Origin: Sulfurimonas sp.
GTDB lineage: Bacteria; Campylobacterota; Campylobacteria; Campylobacterales; Sulfurimonadaceae
Reading direction: 5' to 3'
NCBI RefSeq assembly: GCF_023228785.1
Contig: NZ_JALOAN010000042.1
Location: 1-18,607, forward strand
DNA: 18,607 nucleotides
Below the pieces are notes generated by a model that had not been told where the DNA came from, ran no database searches, and was given only the letters and a program-made list of their open reading frames with translations. Positions within the stretch are counted from its first letter, which is position 1; each line of letters begins with the position of its first letter. Below, one piece after another: positions 7,377 through 14,919 of this stretch. The position numbers were made by a program, and so were the translations under genes.

Positions 7377-8014
7377 AAATAGCAATACTTACATCACCAA
7401 ACCAATGGTTCATCCCTTATGCAAAAGAGTTAAACAAAAATATTTCATCATCAAAGCTATATTTTAATCATCAAGATATGACTGAGAGCTATGATGTAGT
7501 CTTTATACTTAGTTATCATCAAATCATAAAAGATGAGTACTTGAGAAAAAACAAACATAACATAGTTGTGCATGCGAGTGATTTGCCTAAAGGTAAAGGT
7601 TGGGCACCTTTGTTTTGGCAGGTTTTAGAAGATAAGAACATAATCCCTTTTACTATGTTTGAAGCTTCAAGTGGTGTGGATGATGGTGATATCTATATGC
7701 AAAAAGATCTAGTGTTAGATGGATATGAATTAAATGATGAACTAAGACAAAGCCAAGCAAAACACACCATAGATATGTGTTTAGAATTTTTAAATAATTA
7801 TGATACTTTTAAGATACCTAAAGAGCAAACTGGAGCGGAAACTTTTTATAAAAAGAGAGATGTGCAAGATAGTGAACTAGATATAGGTAAAACAATTAAA
7901 GAGCAGTTTAATCTTCTAAGAATAGTTGACAATGAAAACTATCCAGCTTTTTTTGAGATAAATGGCCATAAGTATATTTTAAAAATTCAAAAGGCTAAAG
8001 ATGAAAATAGGTAA
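7373..8014 (+). CDS. Formyltransferase-like protein in the pseH position
   Basis: The 213-residue protein resembles the 10-formyl-THF-dependent formyltransferase fold rather than the GNAT fold of PseH. HASDLPKGKGWAPLFWQVLE (67-86) matches the family's HxSxLPxxxGxxP block, and SSGVDDGDIYMQ (99-110) matches its DxG block. The tail FYKKRDVQDSELD..YPAFFEINGHKYILKI resembles the formyltransferase C-terminal domain. His67 and Asp103 align with the catalytic His and Asp of methionyl-tRNA formyltransferase and ArnA, but the usual Asn two residues before His is Val65. It overlaps pseG by ATGA and pseI by 14 bases, exactly where pseH lies in many pse clusters, and no GNAT gene is present. It may therefore N-formylate (or otherwise acylate) the 4-amino group of the PseC product. 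The fold is well supported; the reaction is inferred. Confidence 0.8.
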   Translation: MKIAILTSPNQWFIPYAKELNKNISSSKLYFNHQDMTESYDVVFILSYHQIIKDEYLRKNKHNIVVHASDLPKGKGWAPLFWQVLEDKNIIPFTMFEASSGVDDGDIYMQKDLVLDGYELNDELRQSQAKHTIDMCLEFLNNYDTFKIPKEQTGAETFYKKRDVQDSELDIGKTIKEQFNLLRIVDNENYPAFFEINGHKYILKIQKAKDENR

Positions 8015-9032
8015 TTTTAATTTAAACAAAGATGGTACATATATAATTGCAGAACTTAGTGCCAACCACAATGGAAGTTTGCAAAATGCACTAGACACTA
8101 TAAAAGCCGCAAAAGATGTAGGGGCAGATTGTATAAAACTGCAAACATATACAGCTGATACTATAACGCTAGATTCAGATAAAGAAGATTTTATAATCAA
8201 AGGTGGAACGCTTTGGGATGGTAAAAAACTTTACGATCTATATAAAGAAGCATATACACCTTGGGAATGGCATAAAGAGCTTTTTGAATATGCAAGAAGT
8301 ATAAATATTGATATATTTTCATCCCCTTTTGACAAAAGTGCAGTTGATTTTTTAGAACAGTTTAATCCCTCTGCATATAAGATAGCATCGTTTGAGATAA
8401 CGGACTATGAACTCATAAGGTACAGCGCATCCAAGATGAAACCAATCATCATAAGTACAGGAATAGCTACAATAGATGAGATACAAGATGCAGTAGATAT
8501 ATGTAGAGGTGTTGGAAATAATGACATAGTACTACTAAAATGTACTAGCGCATATCCAGCTCCACTTGAAGATGCCAACCTTGCCACCATAGTAAACTTG
8601 GCTCAAACATTTGGAGTAGTTAGTGGGTTTTCAGATCACACTCTAGGAGCTACTGCACCTATTGCAGCAGTAGCACTTGGCGCTAAAGTTATAGAGAAAC
8701 ACTTTATACTTGATAAGTCTATAGGTGGAGCGGATGCAGACTTTTCTATGGATAAACAAGGGTTTAGAGATATGGTAAAGGACATAAGAGATGTAGAAAA
8801 ACTTATAGGAAAAGTTGACTATAGTATGAATAGTAAGAAAAAACAAAGCAGACAATTTAGCAGAAGCCTCTATGTAAGCCAGGATATCAAAAAAGGTGAA
8901 ATTTTTACAGAGCAAAACATAAGAAGTGTAAGACCAGGATATGGTATGCATCCTAAGTATTTAAAAGATATTCTAGGCAAAGTTGCGCAGAAAAATTATG
9001 TGTTTGGAGATAGATTAAGCATAAATAGGTAA
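8001..9032 (+). CDS. pseI: Pseudaminic acid synthase
   Basis: Condenses the 6-deoxy-AltdiNAc product of PseG with phosphoenolpyruvate to form the nine-carbon pseudaminic acid. The 343-residue protein has the NeuB/PseI TIM barrel: IIAELSANHNGSL (15-27), CIKLQTYTADT (44-54), FSSPFDKSAVDFLE (106-119), KIASFEITD (127-135), GFSDHTLG (209-216) and EKHFILD (232-238). His213 and His234 correspond to the metal-binding histidines of NeuB. A SAF/antifreeze-like domain (about 287-343, RSLYVSQDIKKGEIF) closes the protein, as is usual. The start lies 14 bases inside the formyltransferase-like gene, which argues that the two are translated together. A 32-base gap follows. Confidence 0.96.
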   Translation: MKIGNFNLNKDGTYIIAELSANHNGSLQNALDTIKAAKDVGADCIKLQTYTADTITLDSDKEDFIIKGGTLWDGKKLYDLYKEAYTPWEWHKELFEYARSINIDIFSSPFDKSAVDFLEQFNPSAYKIASFEITDYELIRYSASKMKPIIISTGIATIDEIQDAVDICRGVGNNDIVLLKCTSAYPAPLEDANLATIVNLAQTFGVVSGFSDHTLGATAPIAAVALGAKVIEKHFILDKSIGGADADFSMDKQGFRDMVKDIRDVEKLIGKVDYSMNSKKKQSRQFSRSLYVSQDIKKGEIFTEQNIRSVRPGYGMHPKYLKDILGKVAQKNYVFGDRLSINR

Positions 9033-9064
9033 AATTATTTTAGTACACAAAGTAGGAGAAAATT

Positions 9065-9820
9065 ATGAGTAGAAACACTAAGCAATACGAGGGAACAAAG
9101 TTATCAACGGTAGGACAAAAAGAAAAAGAGAATATGGTAGCAGAGTATTTTAATGAAGCGTATGGAAGCACTTCTGATAAATTAAACTCTCTCTCAAGAT
9201 TTAAATCTAGACAAAATTACGCTAAAGACTTATGTTATTATGAGATGTTTAAGATGACAAAAGGGGTTCTTGGAAATATAGTTGAATGCGGGGTTTACTT
9301 TGGAGATGGCATATTTAATTATGCGAATCTCTGCGCATCTTTAGAGCCATATAACTACCAAACAAAAATCATAGGGTTCGATACATTTGAGGGTTCTATA
9401 GGTAAATCTCAAAAAGATCAAAATAGTTTGATAGATCTAAAAGAGGGTGATTACTTATCTGATTCATATGAGGATCTCAAAAGAGCTATAGAGATATATG
9501 ACTTAGATAGACCGCTAAACCATCTTCCTAAGATAGAGCTAATAAAAGGTGATGTTAGAGAAACTTCAAAAAATTATGTTGAACAAAACCCACAATCAGT
9601 CATAAGAATACTACAACTGACTATGAATTTTTATGAACCTACTAAGGCTGCTTTAGAGTGTTTTTATCCTAAAATTCCAAAAGGTGGCATAGTTATGATA
9701 AATGCTTTAAACTATGTTTCTGGAGCTACACAAGCACTTGACGAAGTAATAGGTATACAAAATATAAACCTAAGAACATTTGATTTTTACCCAAATATAG
9801 TCTACTTCATAAAAGAGTAA
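9065..9820 (+). CDS. TylF/macrocin O-methyltransferase-like protein with altered metal site
   Basis: A 251-residue protein of the TylF/NovP fold (SAM-dependent, metal-dependent sugar O-methyltransferases). The SAM-binding part is intact in outline: NIVECGVYFGDGIFNYA (71-87) and KIIGFDTFEGS (101-111). The family's DxDxYEST block reads LTMNFYEPTKAALECFYPKI here (185-204), and the GGxxxxDDY block reads GGIVMINALNY (207-217). The four acidic residues that bind metal or act in catalysis therefore appear as Thr186, Asn188, Asn213 and Ala214. It could be an inactive homologue, a binding protein, or an enzyme with a different mechanism. An RBS (AGGAG, 9054-9058) supports this start. Its place after pseI suggests a link to the glycan. 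Confidence 0.78.
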   Translation: MSRNTKQYEGTKLSTVGQKEKENMVAEYFNEAYGSTSDKLNSLSRFKSRQNYAKDLCYYEMFKMTKGVLGNIVECGVYFGDGIFNYANLCASLEPYNYQTKIIGFDTFEGSIGKSQKDQNSLIDLKEGDYLSDSYEDLKRAIEIYDLDRPLNHLPKIELIKGDVRETSKNYVEQNPQSVIRILQLTMNFYEPTKAALECFYPKIPKGGIVMINALNYVSGATQALDEVIGIQNINLRTFDFYPNIVYFIKE

Positions 9821-9858
9821 AATGATTTTATGTTAATAAAAACAGTGAGTTGATTGAA

Positions 9859-10797
9859 ATGTTAGAGAAAAATTTTATATATAAATTTCCTAAAGTAGTT
9901 AGGATAGAACCATCAGCTACATGCAATTTATCTTGTATACATTGCCCTACTGGAACTTACCAAAATCCAATAAAGGGCAATATGACAAAAGAGCTATTTT
10001 CAAAAGTAATAGATCAGATTAAAGATGAAAGAATAGATGTAGTTGTACTCTATATGGGTGGGGAGCCATTTATAAACAAAGATTTCTTCTTTATGCTCAA
10101 AGAGTTAAAAAAAATAAAAATACCATGGACTAAAACTGTCTCAAATGGAATGCTGTTAAATAGTAGTATGATAGATAAAATTTTAGATTCAACACTAGAT
10201 AGCATAGAGTTTTCACTTGATGGAATAGACTCAAAAATGAATGATTTCATAAGAAAAAAGTCTAGTCATAAAAAAGTTATAAATAATATTAAAGAACTTA
10301 TTGAAAAAAAAGTAAAAAGAAACTCGAATATAGAGATTAAAATATCTTCAACACAGTTTAAATACTACGATAAAAATAACAATCTTAAATCCCCACAGAG
10401 TAAATGGCTTGAATATGAGTTTAAGTCTTATATTGAAGCAGGTTTGATAAGTATAGCATATACAGATGCAATAAAGTGGAGTGATATGAACCTAGATGAA
10501 AATATTTTTGATGTTGCTGTTGATGAAGATGATGAGATCTCAAACAAGTGTGACCATATACAAAACACTATAACAATTAGGCACAATGGAGATGTAGTTC
10601 CATGCTGTTATGATTTGACAAGTCAGCTGATTATGGGAAATATGCAAATAAAACCACTACAAGAGATATGGAATAATGATAAATATCTTAAATTAAGAAA
10701 AAGCATATATGAGAAAAATTTTTATTCCATATGTGATGAGTGTAGCGTGGTAAAAAAAGACAAGTATTTAATTTTGAAAGATTTAAATAAAGGATAG
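9859..10797 (+). CDS. Radical SAM protein with SPASM-like C-terminal domain
   Basis: With the ATG at 9859 the product has 312 residues; a TTG nine bases earlier is possible but leaves no room for the GTGAG ribosome site at 45-49 of that line (9845-9849). CNLSCIHC (Cys22, Cys26, Cys29) is the CxxxCxxC motif for the radical SAM 4Fe-4S cluster, and YMGGEPFIN at about 65-73 is the GGEP SAM contact. The C-terminal third has a Cys-x12-Gly-x4-Cys pattern (CDHI..NGDVVPCCYD) and then CDEC, as in SPASM/twitch domains carrying an auxiliary cluster. The full seven-Cys SPASM pattern is not seen. Its substrate is unknown; a dehydrogenation, epimerisation or carbon-bond step on the nonulosonate or another sugar is a guess from its place between two methyltransferase-like genes. 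Confidence 0.85.
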   Translation: MLEKNFIYKFPKVVRIEPSATCNLSCIHCPTGTYQNPIKGNMTKELFSKVIDQIKDERIDVVVLYMGGEPFINKDFFFMLKELKKIKIPWTKTVSNGMLLNSSMIDKILDSTLDSIEFSLDGIDSKMNDFIRKKSSHKKVINNIKELIEKKVKRNSNIEIKISSTQFKYYDKNNNLKSPQSKWLEYEFKSYIEAGLISIAYTDAIKWSDMNLDENIFDVAVDEDDEISNKCDHIQNTITIRHNGDVVPCCYDLTSQLIMGNMQIKPLQEIWNNDKYLKLRKSIYEKNFYSICDECSVVKKDKYLILKDLNKG

Positions 10798-10800
10798 TTA

Positions 10801-11763
10801 ATGGCACAAACTGTAAAAGAATTGCATGAAAAAAGGATGAAAATCTGGGATGAGAGTATGCAAAACCATGAAAAATATATAGACCAAAATACAGGCTTAT
10901 TTTTGGATAAATACACTAAAACAAGAGCTTGCCCCGTTTGTTCAAGTATGGAGTACCAGAAAATATTTTCTAAGGAGGGCGGAACATATGTAAAGTGTGT
11001 AAAGTGCACTATGATATATCTTAATCCTGTGTTTAATGATAAAGCAATAGTAGAGTACTATGAGACAAATCATACAGAACAAGCTCAGCTAGTTGAATCA
11101 GATACGGATAGTTTTTATATAAATCTTTATAATGGTGGGCTAGATAGGGTTCAACAAGAGATGAAAAATGCTAAAAACATACTAGATATAGGTTGTTCAT
11201 CAGGAACATTTTTAGATTTGGCAAAAAAAAGAGATCTACGCACCTATGGTGTAGAGTTAAATAAATTAGAGTATGAATTTGCTAAGAACAAAGGTCACAA
11301 TGTTTTTAATGATCTTTTAGAAAATATTAATTTTGATAATACTTTTGACATAATAACAATGTGGGATGTTTTTGAGCATATAATTGATGGGGAGTTCTAT
11401 CTCAAGTATATGAAAAAACTTCTTAGTAAAAATGGTGTTATATTTTTACAAATTCCAAGCTCTGATTCATTAGCTGCAAAGATACTCCAAGAACATTGCA
11501 ATATGTTTGATGGTTTAGAGCATGTAAACTTATATGGTGTAGAGACTATAAAAATGTTAGCAAAAAAATGCTCTTTAGATGTGTTAAATATAAAAACAGT
11601 TATATCGGAAATTGGGGTAATAAACAACTACTTGGCTTATGAAAATCCATACTTGGGTAGTGCTACAAATAAAGAAAATATACCAAATATTATAGATGAG
11701 ACTACGCTACATCAAACCCTACAAGGCTATAAACTTCAAGTAGTTTTAGGAGTAAAGAGATGA
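10801..11763 (+). CDS. Zinc-ribbon class I SAM-dependent methyltransferase
   Basis: The 320-residue protein has an N-terminal four-cysteine ribbon (Cys44, Cys47, Cys66, Cys69, in ACPVC and VKCVKCTMIYLNP). A class I methyltransferase domain follows: motif I ILDIGCSSGTFLDLA (127-141), acidic residue at motif II in YGVELNK, and MWDVFEHI at about 187-194 at motif IV. The arrangement is like sugar methyltransferases of the Methyltransf_23 type found in polysaccharide clusters, but the C-terminal C-methyltransferase domain of the TylC3 type is not evident. It begins 3 bases after the radical SAM gene with AAAGGATAG as RBS, and overlaps the next gene by ATGA. It may methylate the Pse derivative or a second sugar; the acceptor cannot be told from sequence. 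Confidence 0.85.
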   Translation: MAQTVKELHEKRMKIWDESMQNHEKYIDQNTGLFLDKYTKTRACPVCSSMEYQKIFSKEGGTYVKCVKCTMIYLNPVFNDKAIVEYYETNHTEQAQLVESDTDSFYINLYNGGLDRVQQEMKNAKNILDIGCSSGTFLDLAKKRDLRTYGVELNKLEYEFAKNKGHNVFNDLLENINFDNTFDIITMWDVFEHIIDGEFYLKYMKKLLSKNGVIFLQIPSSDSLAAKILQEHCNMFDGLEHVNLYGVETIKMLAKKCSLDVLNIKTVISEIGVINNYLAYENPYLGSATNKENIPNIIDETTLHQTLQGYKLQVVLGVKR

Positions 11764-12896
11764 AGTTTTGTACAAAATGCGTAATGCCAGAGACAAAACC
11801 AGGATTAGAATTTGATGAAAATGGTGTATGTGATGCCTGCAACTCTCAAGTATCAAAGGACCAAAATATTGATTGGCAAGAAAGAAAAAAAAAGTTTTTA
11901 GAGCTTATAAAAAAATATAAAGTTCATCCAGATTATGATTGTATTATCGGTGTTAGTGGGGGCAAAGATTCTACATATCAGGTTGTTAAGATACTAGAGT
12001 TAGGGCTTAACCCATTATGTGTATGTTTTGAGCCTACTATACCTACTGAGATAGGACGTAAAAATCTTGATAATATCAACAACTTAGGTGTTGACCTTAT
12101 ACATATAAAACGAAACCCTATTGTGTACAAGAAATTAGCAAAAGAAGCTATTAAAAGAACAGGAGATAATGAGTGGCAAAACCATTTAGGAATATTTACA
12201 ACTGTACCTAAAATGGCAATTAATTTTAAGATACCTCTTATTATATGGGCGGAGAATTCACAAATGGAGTATGGAGGACCAGCCTCTAGTAAAACTAAAA
12301 GCATACTAGATAGAAAGTGGCTTGAAGAGTTTGGTGGGCTTTTAGGAAGTAGTGTGTCAGATATGTTAGGTGTTGATGGTTTAACTAAGCGAGATTTGTC
12401 TTTGTATACATATCCAGATGATGAGGAGATAAAAGAAGTTGGAGTTACCGGATTGTTTTTAGGCTACTACTTCAAATGGGATCTGCGTAAGATTCTTGAG
12501 GTATCAAAGCAAAATGGTTTTGTCGCTCAAGATAGAGCTGTAGAGACAACTTATGAAAATTTTGAAAACTTAGATTGTTACAGTAACCATGTTCATGATT
12601 ACTTGAAGTATCTAAAATATGGTTTTGGTAGGGCTAGCGACAATGCTTCTTTAGATGTAAGGCTAGGCTATATATCTAGAGAAGAAGCTGTTAGATTGGT
12701 TAATAGATATGATGGGATACCTCCTAAAAAAGCCATAAAAGAATATTTGAAATACACAGGTTTCTCTCAAGGTGAGTTTGAAAAAATTGTTAATTCTTAT
12801 ATAAACAAAAATATATTTGAAAAAGACAAAAACAATTCTTTTTTAAGAGATATCGATGGCTCTCTTATAAGAAAAAAAGAATGTCTTGTCAGGTAG
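11760..12896 (+). CDS. pseA: PseA-like N-acetyl sugar amidotransferase
   Basis: The 378-residue protein has the WbpG/PseA layout: two N-terminal CxxC pairs (FCTKCVMPETKP, Cys4/Cys7; GVCDACN, Cys24/Cys27), then a PP-loop ATPase motif GVSGGKDSTYQV (SGGKDST at 66-72), and AENSQMEYGGPAS at about 164-176. In Campylobacter jejuni, PseA (about the same length, same start of sequence) is needed to make the acetamidino form of pseudaminic acid, replacing an N-acyl oxygen by nitrogen in an ATP-dependent step. No HisH/HisF-type glutaminase partner is present in the window, so ammonia supply is unclear. If the preceding formyltransferase-like protein does N-formylate, the product here could be a formamidino group. 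The gene ends the operon. Confidence 0.88.
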   Translation: MKFCTKCVMPETKPGLEFDENGVCDACNSQVSKDQNIDWQERKKKFLELIKKYKVHPDYDCIIGVSGGKDSTYQVVKILELGLNPLCVCFEPTIPTEIGRKNLDNINNLGVDLIHIKRNPIVYKKLAKEAIKRTGDNEWQNHLGIFTTVPKMAINFKIPLIIWAENSQMEYGGPASSKTKSILDRKWLEEFGGLLGSSVSDMLGVDGLTKRDLSLYTYPDDEEIKEVGVTGLFLGYYFKWDLRKILEVSKQNGFVAQDRAVETTYENFENLDCYSNHVHDYLKYLKYGFGRASDNASLDVRLGYISREEAVRLVNRYDGIPPKKAIKEYLKYTGFSQGEFEKIVNSYINKNIFEKDKNNSFLRDIDGSLIRKKECLVR

Positions 12897-12943
12897 TATT
12901 AATGTTAAATAGTTTACAAAGTACATAGAAATTGAGATACTTA

Positions 12944-12966
12944 AAAGTAGGAAAAAATCCTACTTT
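12944..12966. terminator. Likely bidirectional terminator between pseA and fliD
   Basis: AAAGTAGGA (12944-12952) pairs perfectly with TCCTACTTT (12958-12966) around an AAAAA loop, in the 78-base space between two convergent genes. The T-rich tail is short on both strands. Nothing else was seen between 12897 and 12974. Confidence 0.65.
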
Positions 12967-12974
12967 ACATTATC

Positions 12975-14345
12975 TTAATCATTAGAGTTAAGCTCAGCAC
13001 TTATCATCATCTGAAGTGATGAAAACTGAGAGTTTAGTCTACTAATCATACCATCATAGGCAGTAAATCTTTTAGTCATAATTTCGTATCTTGTGTTTAG
13101 ACTCTCTTGTGAACGAATCAAGTTCTCACGTAAGTTTGTAGATTCATTTTTTATACTACTCTCAAAGTTACTTAGCATCTTTCCATAGCCAGTGTAAGAT
13201 TTTATTTTTTCATCTACCATCTCAAAAAAACCAGTTTTGTCTATACCGTTTGCATCAGTACCGCCAGTAAAGAAAAGCTTAACTGCATCAGGATCTTCAC
13301 TTAGTTGTGTCTCCAACTTACTCTTATCAAAGCTCATTGCGCCACTTCTATCTAAACTAATTCCTGATTCAATTAAAGAGCCACCATTAAACATACCTGT
13401 AATTACATTTGTTAGATCTCTTCTTATCCCTTTTACGAGACTTTCGCTTGAAAAAACACCTTGAGCACCAGTCTCTGTATCATTCACGGTCATATCAGAC
13501 AAATTTTGCATAAGTGTGTTGTACGCATCTACAAACATCTGCATCTCATCTACTACAAGGGAGGTGTCTTGGTTTATTTTTACATCAGAGAAGTCACCTT
13601 CTTTTTTTAAGCTTATATCCACACCTAAAATCAAGTCACTTATCTCATTTGTAGCTCTTGTGGTTGTTATGCCGTTATACTTAAACTTAGCATCTTGACC
13701 TGCTTGAATCTTCTCATAATTATCAGCACCAACAGTATTCATTAAAGTAGAACCAAGCGCTCCAGTATCGGTAATAGTTAGTGCTTCAGCTGCTCCCGTT
13801 TTAGTTGAAGAAACTACTAACGAAAAGGCTCCATCACCAGTTTGAAGTATAGAAGAACCTATTTTACCATCTGATACATCTGTTATCTTTTGAGAGAGTT
13901 CAGATAATGTGGTAGTAGCGTCATAGTCAATGTTAAAAGAGCCTATCGTAAGCGTTCCAGCTCCACCATTTACAGCAGGATCTGATATAGTTGACAACTT
14001 TGAACTAACAGCTGCAAACTTTGTTATATCTTTTTTAGCTAACTCTAAAGTCTCTAGTGTAAACGAATCGACATTAGCACCAGCATTTACTTTAACTCCA
14101 GCTTGTCCAGAAATATCTACAGTTTTGTTGTCAAATATAGTGTCATAACTAAGTGCAGAAGCGCTAGTTTTTAACGTAGTCATTAGAGATGACAAAAGTG
14201 TGTAGGCATCTTGTTTTTGATTATTTAAAGTTATCTTATTTTCTATAGGGGTTACAAGACTTGCTTTGTCAGCTTCTTTTAGCTTATCTATTAAATCAGA
14301 AGTTAAAACTCCTGAACCAATCCCTAGTGAGCTTATACCTGCCAT
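12975..14345 (-). CDS. fliD: Flagellar filament cap protein (hook-associated protein 2)
   Basis: Forms the cap at the filament tip under which flagellin folds and inserts. The 456-residue protein starts MAGISSLGIGSGVLTSDLID, a typical FliD N-terminus; FliD_N lies at about 8-105 and FliD_C at about 215-440. Both ends are predicted helical and coiled (TPIENKITLNNQKQDAY near the start, FTAYDGMISRLNSQFSSLQ near the end), as needed for the D0/D1 legs. The length is near that of other short FliD proteins and shorter than the roughly 640-residue Campylobacter form. The RBS AAAGGA precedes the ATG at normal distance. A sigma28-type promoter lies about 50 bases upstream, facing away from the one for fliS. 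Confidence 0.96.
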   Translation of the reverse strand: MAGISSLGIGSGVLTSDLIDKLKEADKASLVTPIENKITLNNQKQDAYTLLSSLMTTLKTSASALSYDTIFDNKTVDISGQAGVKVNAGANVDSFTLETLELAKKDITKFAAVSSKLSTISDPAVNGGAGTLTIGSFNIDYDATTTLSELSQKITDVSDGKIGSSILQTGDGAFSLVVSSTKTGAAEALTITDTGALGSTLMNTVGADNYEKIQAGQDAKFKYNGITTTRATNEISDLILGVDISLKKEGDFSDVKINQDTSLVVDEMQMFVDAYNTLMQNLSDMTVNDTETGAQGVFSSESLVKGIRRDLTNVITGMFNGGSLIESGISLDRSGAMSFDKSKLETQLSEDPDAVKLFFTGGTDANGIDKTGFFEMVDEKIKSYTGYGKMLSNFESSIKNESTNLRENLIRSQESLNTRYEIMTKRFTAYDGMISRLNSQFSSLQMMISAELNSND

Positions 14346-14391
14346 AATAAATCCTTTTATCTATAAATTGTATATCTTAATATTACAAGCT

Positions 14392-14418
14392 ACATCGACT
14401 TTATTGTAAAATACTTTA
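14392..14418 (-). promoter_or_regulatory. Sigma28 (FliA) promoter for fliD
   Basis: On the minus strand TAAA (14415-14418) is followed after exactly 15 bases by GTCGATGT (14392-14399). This matches TAAA-N15-GCCGATAA in spacing and core CGAT. It lies about 50 bases upstream of the fliD start codon. Confidence 0.75.
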
Positions 14419-14471
14419 GTTATATACTTCATACAGTGACTCTAGCATAGAGCATTCCATCAAAATACTCT

Positions 14472-14498
14472 TAAAGAAAAAAATATAGCTGTCGATAT
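14472..14498 (+). promoter_or_regulatory. Sigma28 (FliA) promoter for fliS
   Basis: TAAA (14472-14475), 15 bases, then GTCGATAT (14491-14498), a close fit to the flagellar sigma28 consensus including the spacing. Transcription would begin near 14505. That makes the ATG at 14506 an unlikely start and supports the fliS start at 14557. The CGATAT form of the -10 box is common in Campylobacterota. Confidence 0.82.
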
Positions 14499-14556
14499 AC
14501 TTCGTATGAATGATTCAAACAATGACAATAAATTAACGAATAAAAAAGGCTTAAAT

Positions 14557-14919
14557 ATGTACGGGACTACGGCTCATAACACTTATGCACAAAATAATAT
14601 TGGTATAGAATCACCAACAAGACTCATAGAGATGCTATATGAGGGGATACTTCGTTTTAATGCTCAAGCAAAAAAGGCAATAAAAGATAGTGACGTTGAG
14701 AAAAAGATCTATTGGACAAATCGTTCTATCGCTATAATAGTGGAACTTATAGCAGTTTTGGACAACTCTCAAGGAAAGGTTAGCGCTTACTTAGATGGGC
14801 TTTATAACTATCAAATTCAACTTCTAACAACTGCAAGTATTGATAATGATGCAGAAAAGTTAGATGAGGTTAATAAGGTTTTTAAAGGACTTCTTGAAGC
14901 GTGGAGAGAGACTACATAA
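14557..14919 (+). CDS. fliS: Flagellin export chaperone
   Basis: Binds the C-terminal D0 helix of flagellin in the cytoplasm, prevents early polymerisation and delivers it to the export gate. The 120-residue product MYGTTAHNTYAQNNIGIESP.. has the normal FliS length and the typical start with Tyr and an AHNxY segment. IEMLYEGILRFNAQAKKAI (about 24-42) is the conserved first helix pair, and GLYNYQIQLLTTASI lies near residue 88. The start at 14557 is chosen because AAAAAAGG (14542-14549) sits 7 bases upstream, the family begins at this Met, and the upstream Met at 14506 coincides with the expected transcription start. The next gene begins at the base after its stop. Confidence 0.95.
   Translation: MYGTTAHNTYAQNNIGIESPTRLIEMLYEGILRFNAQAKKAIKDSDVEKKIYWTNRSIAIIVELIAVLDNSQGKVSAYLDGLYNYQIQLLTTASIDNDAEKLDEVNKVFKGLLEAWRETT

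Noticed and set aside
7373..8014. Naming this gene pseH
   Set aside because: The position fits, but the sequence has formyltransferase blocks and no GNAT acetyl-CoA motif, so the symbol would mislead.
9850..9858. TTG start for the radical SAM gene
   Set aside because: It leaves no ribosome site at a sensible distance; the ATG at 9859 has GTGAG upstream at 9 bases.
10722..11009. Minus-strand open frame of 95 codons
   Set aside because: It is antisense to the ends of two well-supported genes and resembles no known family.
11885..11893. A9 homopolymer in pseA (similar A/T runs of 9 in pseG near 7113 and at the start of the SDR gene near 15867)
   Set aside because: Phase variation by slippage was considered, but runs of this length are expected in such AT-rich coding DNA, all frames are intact here, and no poly-G tract of the Campylobacter type was found.
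14506..14556. Upstream ATG that would extend fliS by 17 residues
   Set aside because: It coincides with the expected start of transcription from the sigma28 promoter and has no RBS; the extension is polar filler, while the ATG at 14557 has a good RBS and the family's N-terminus.
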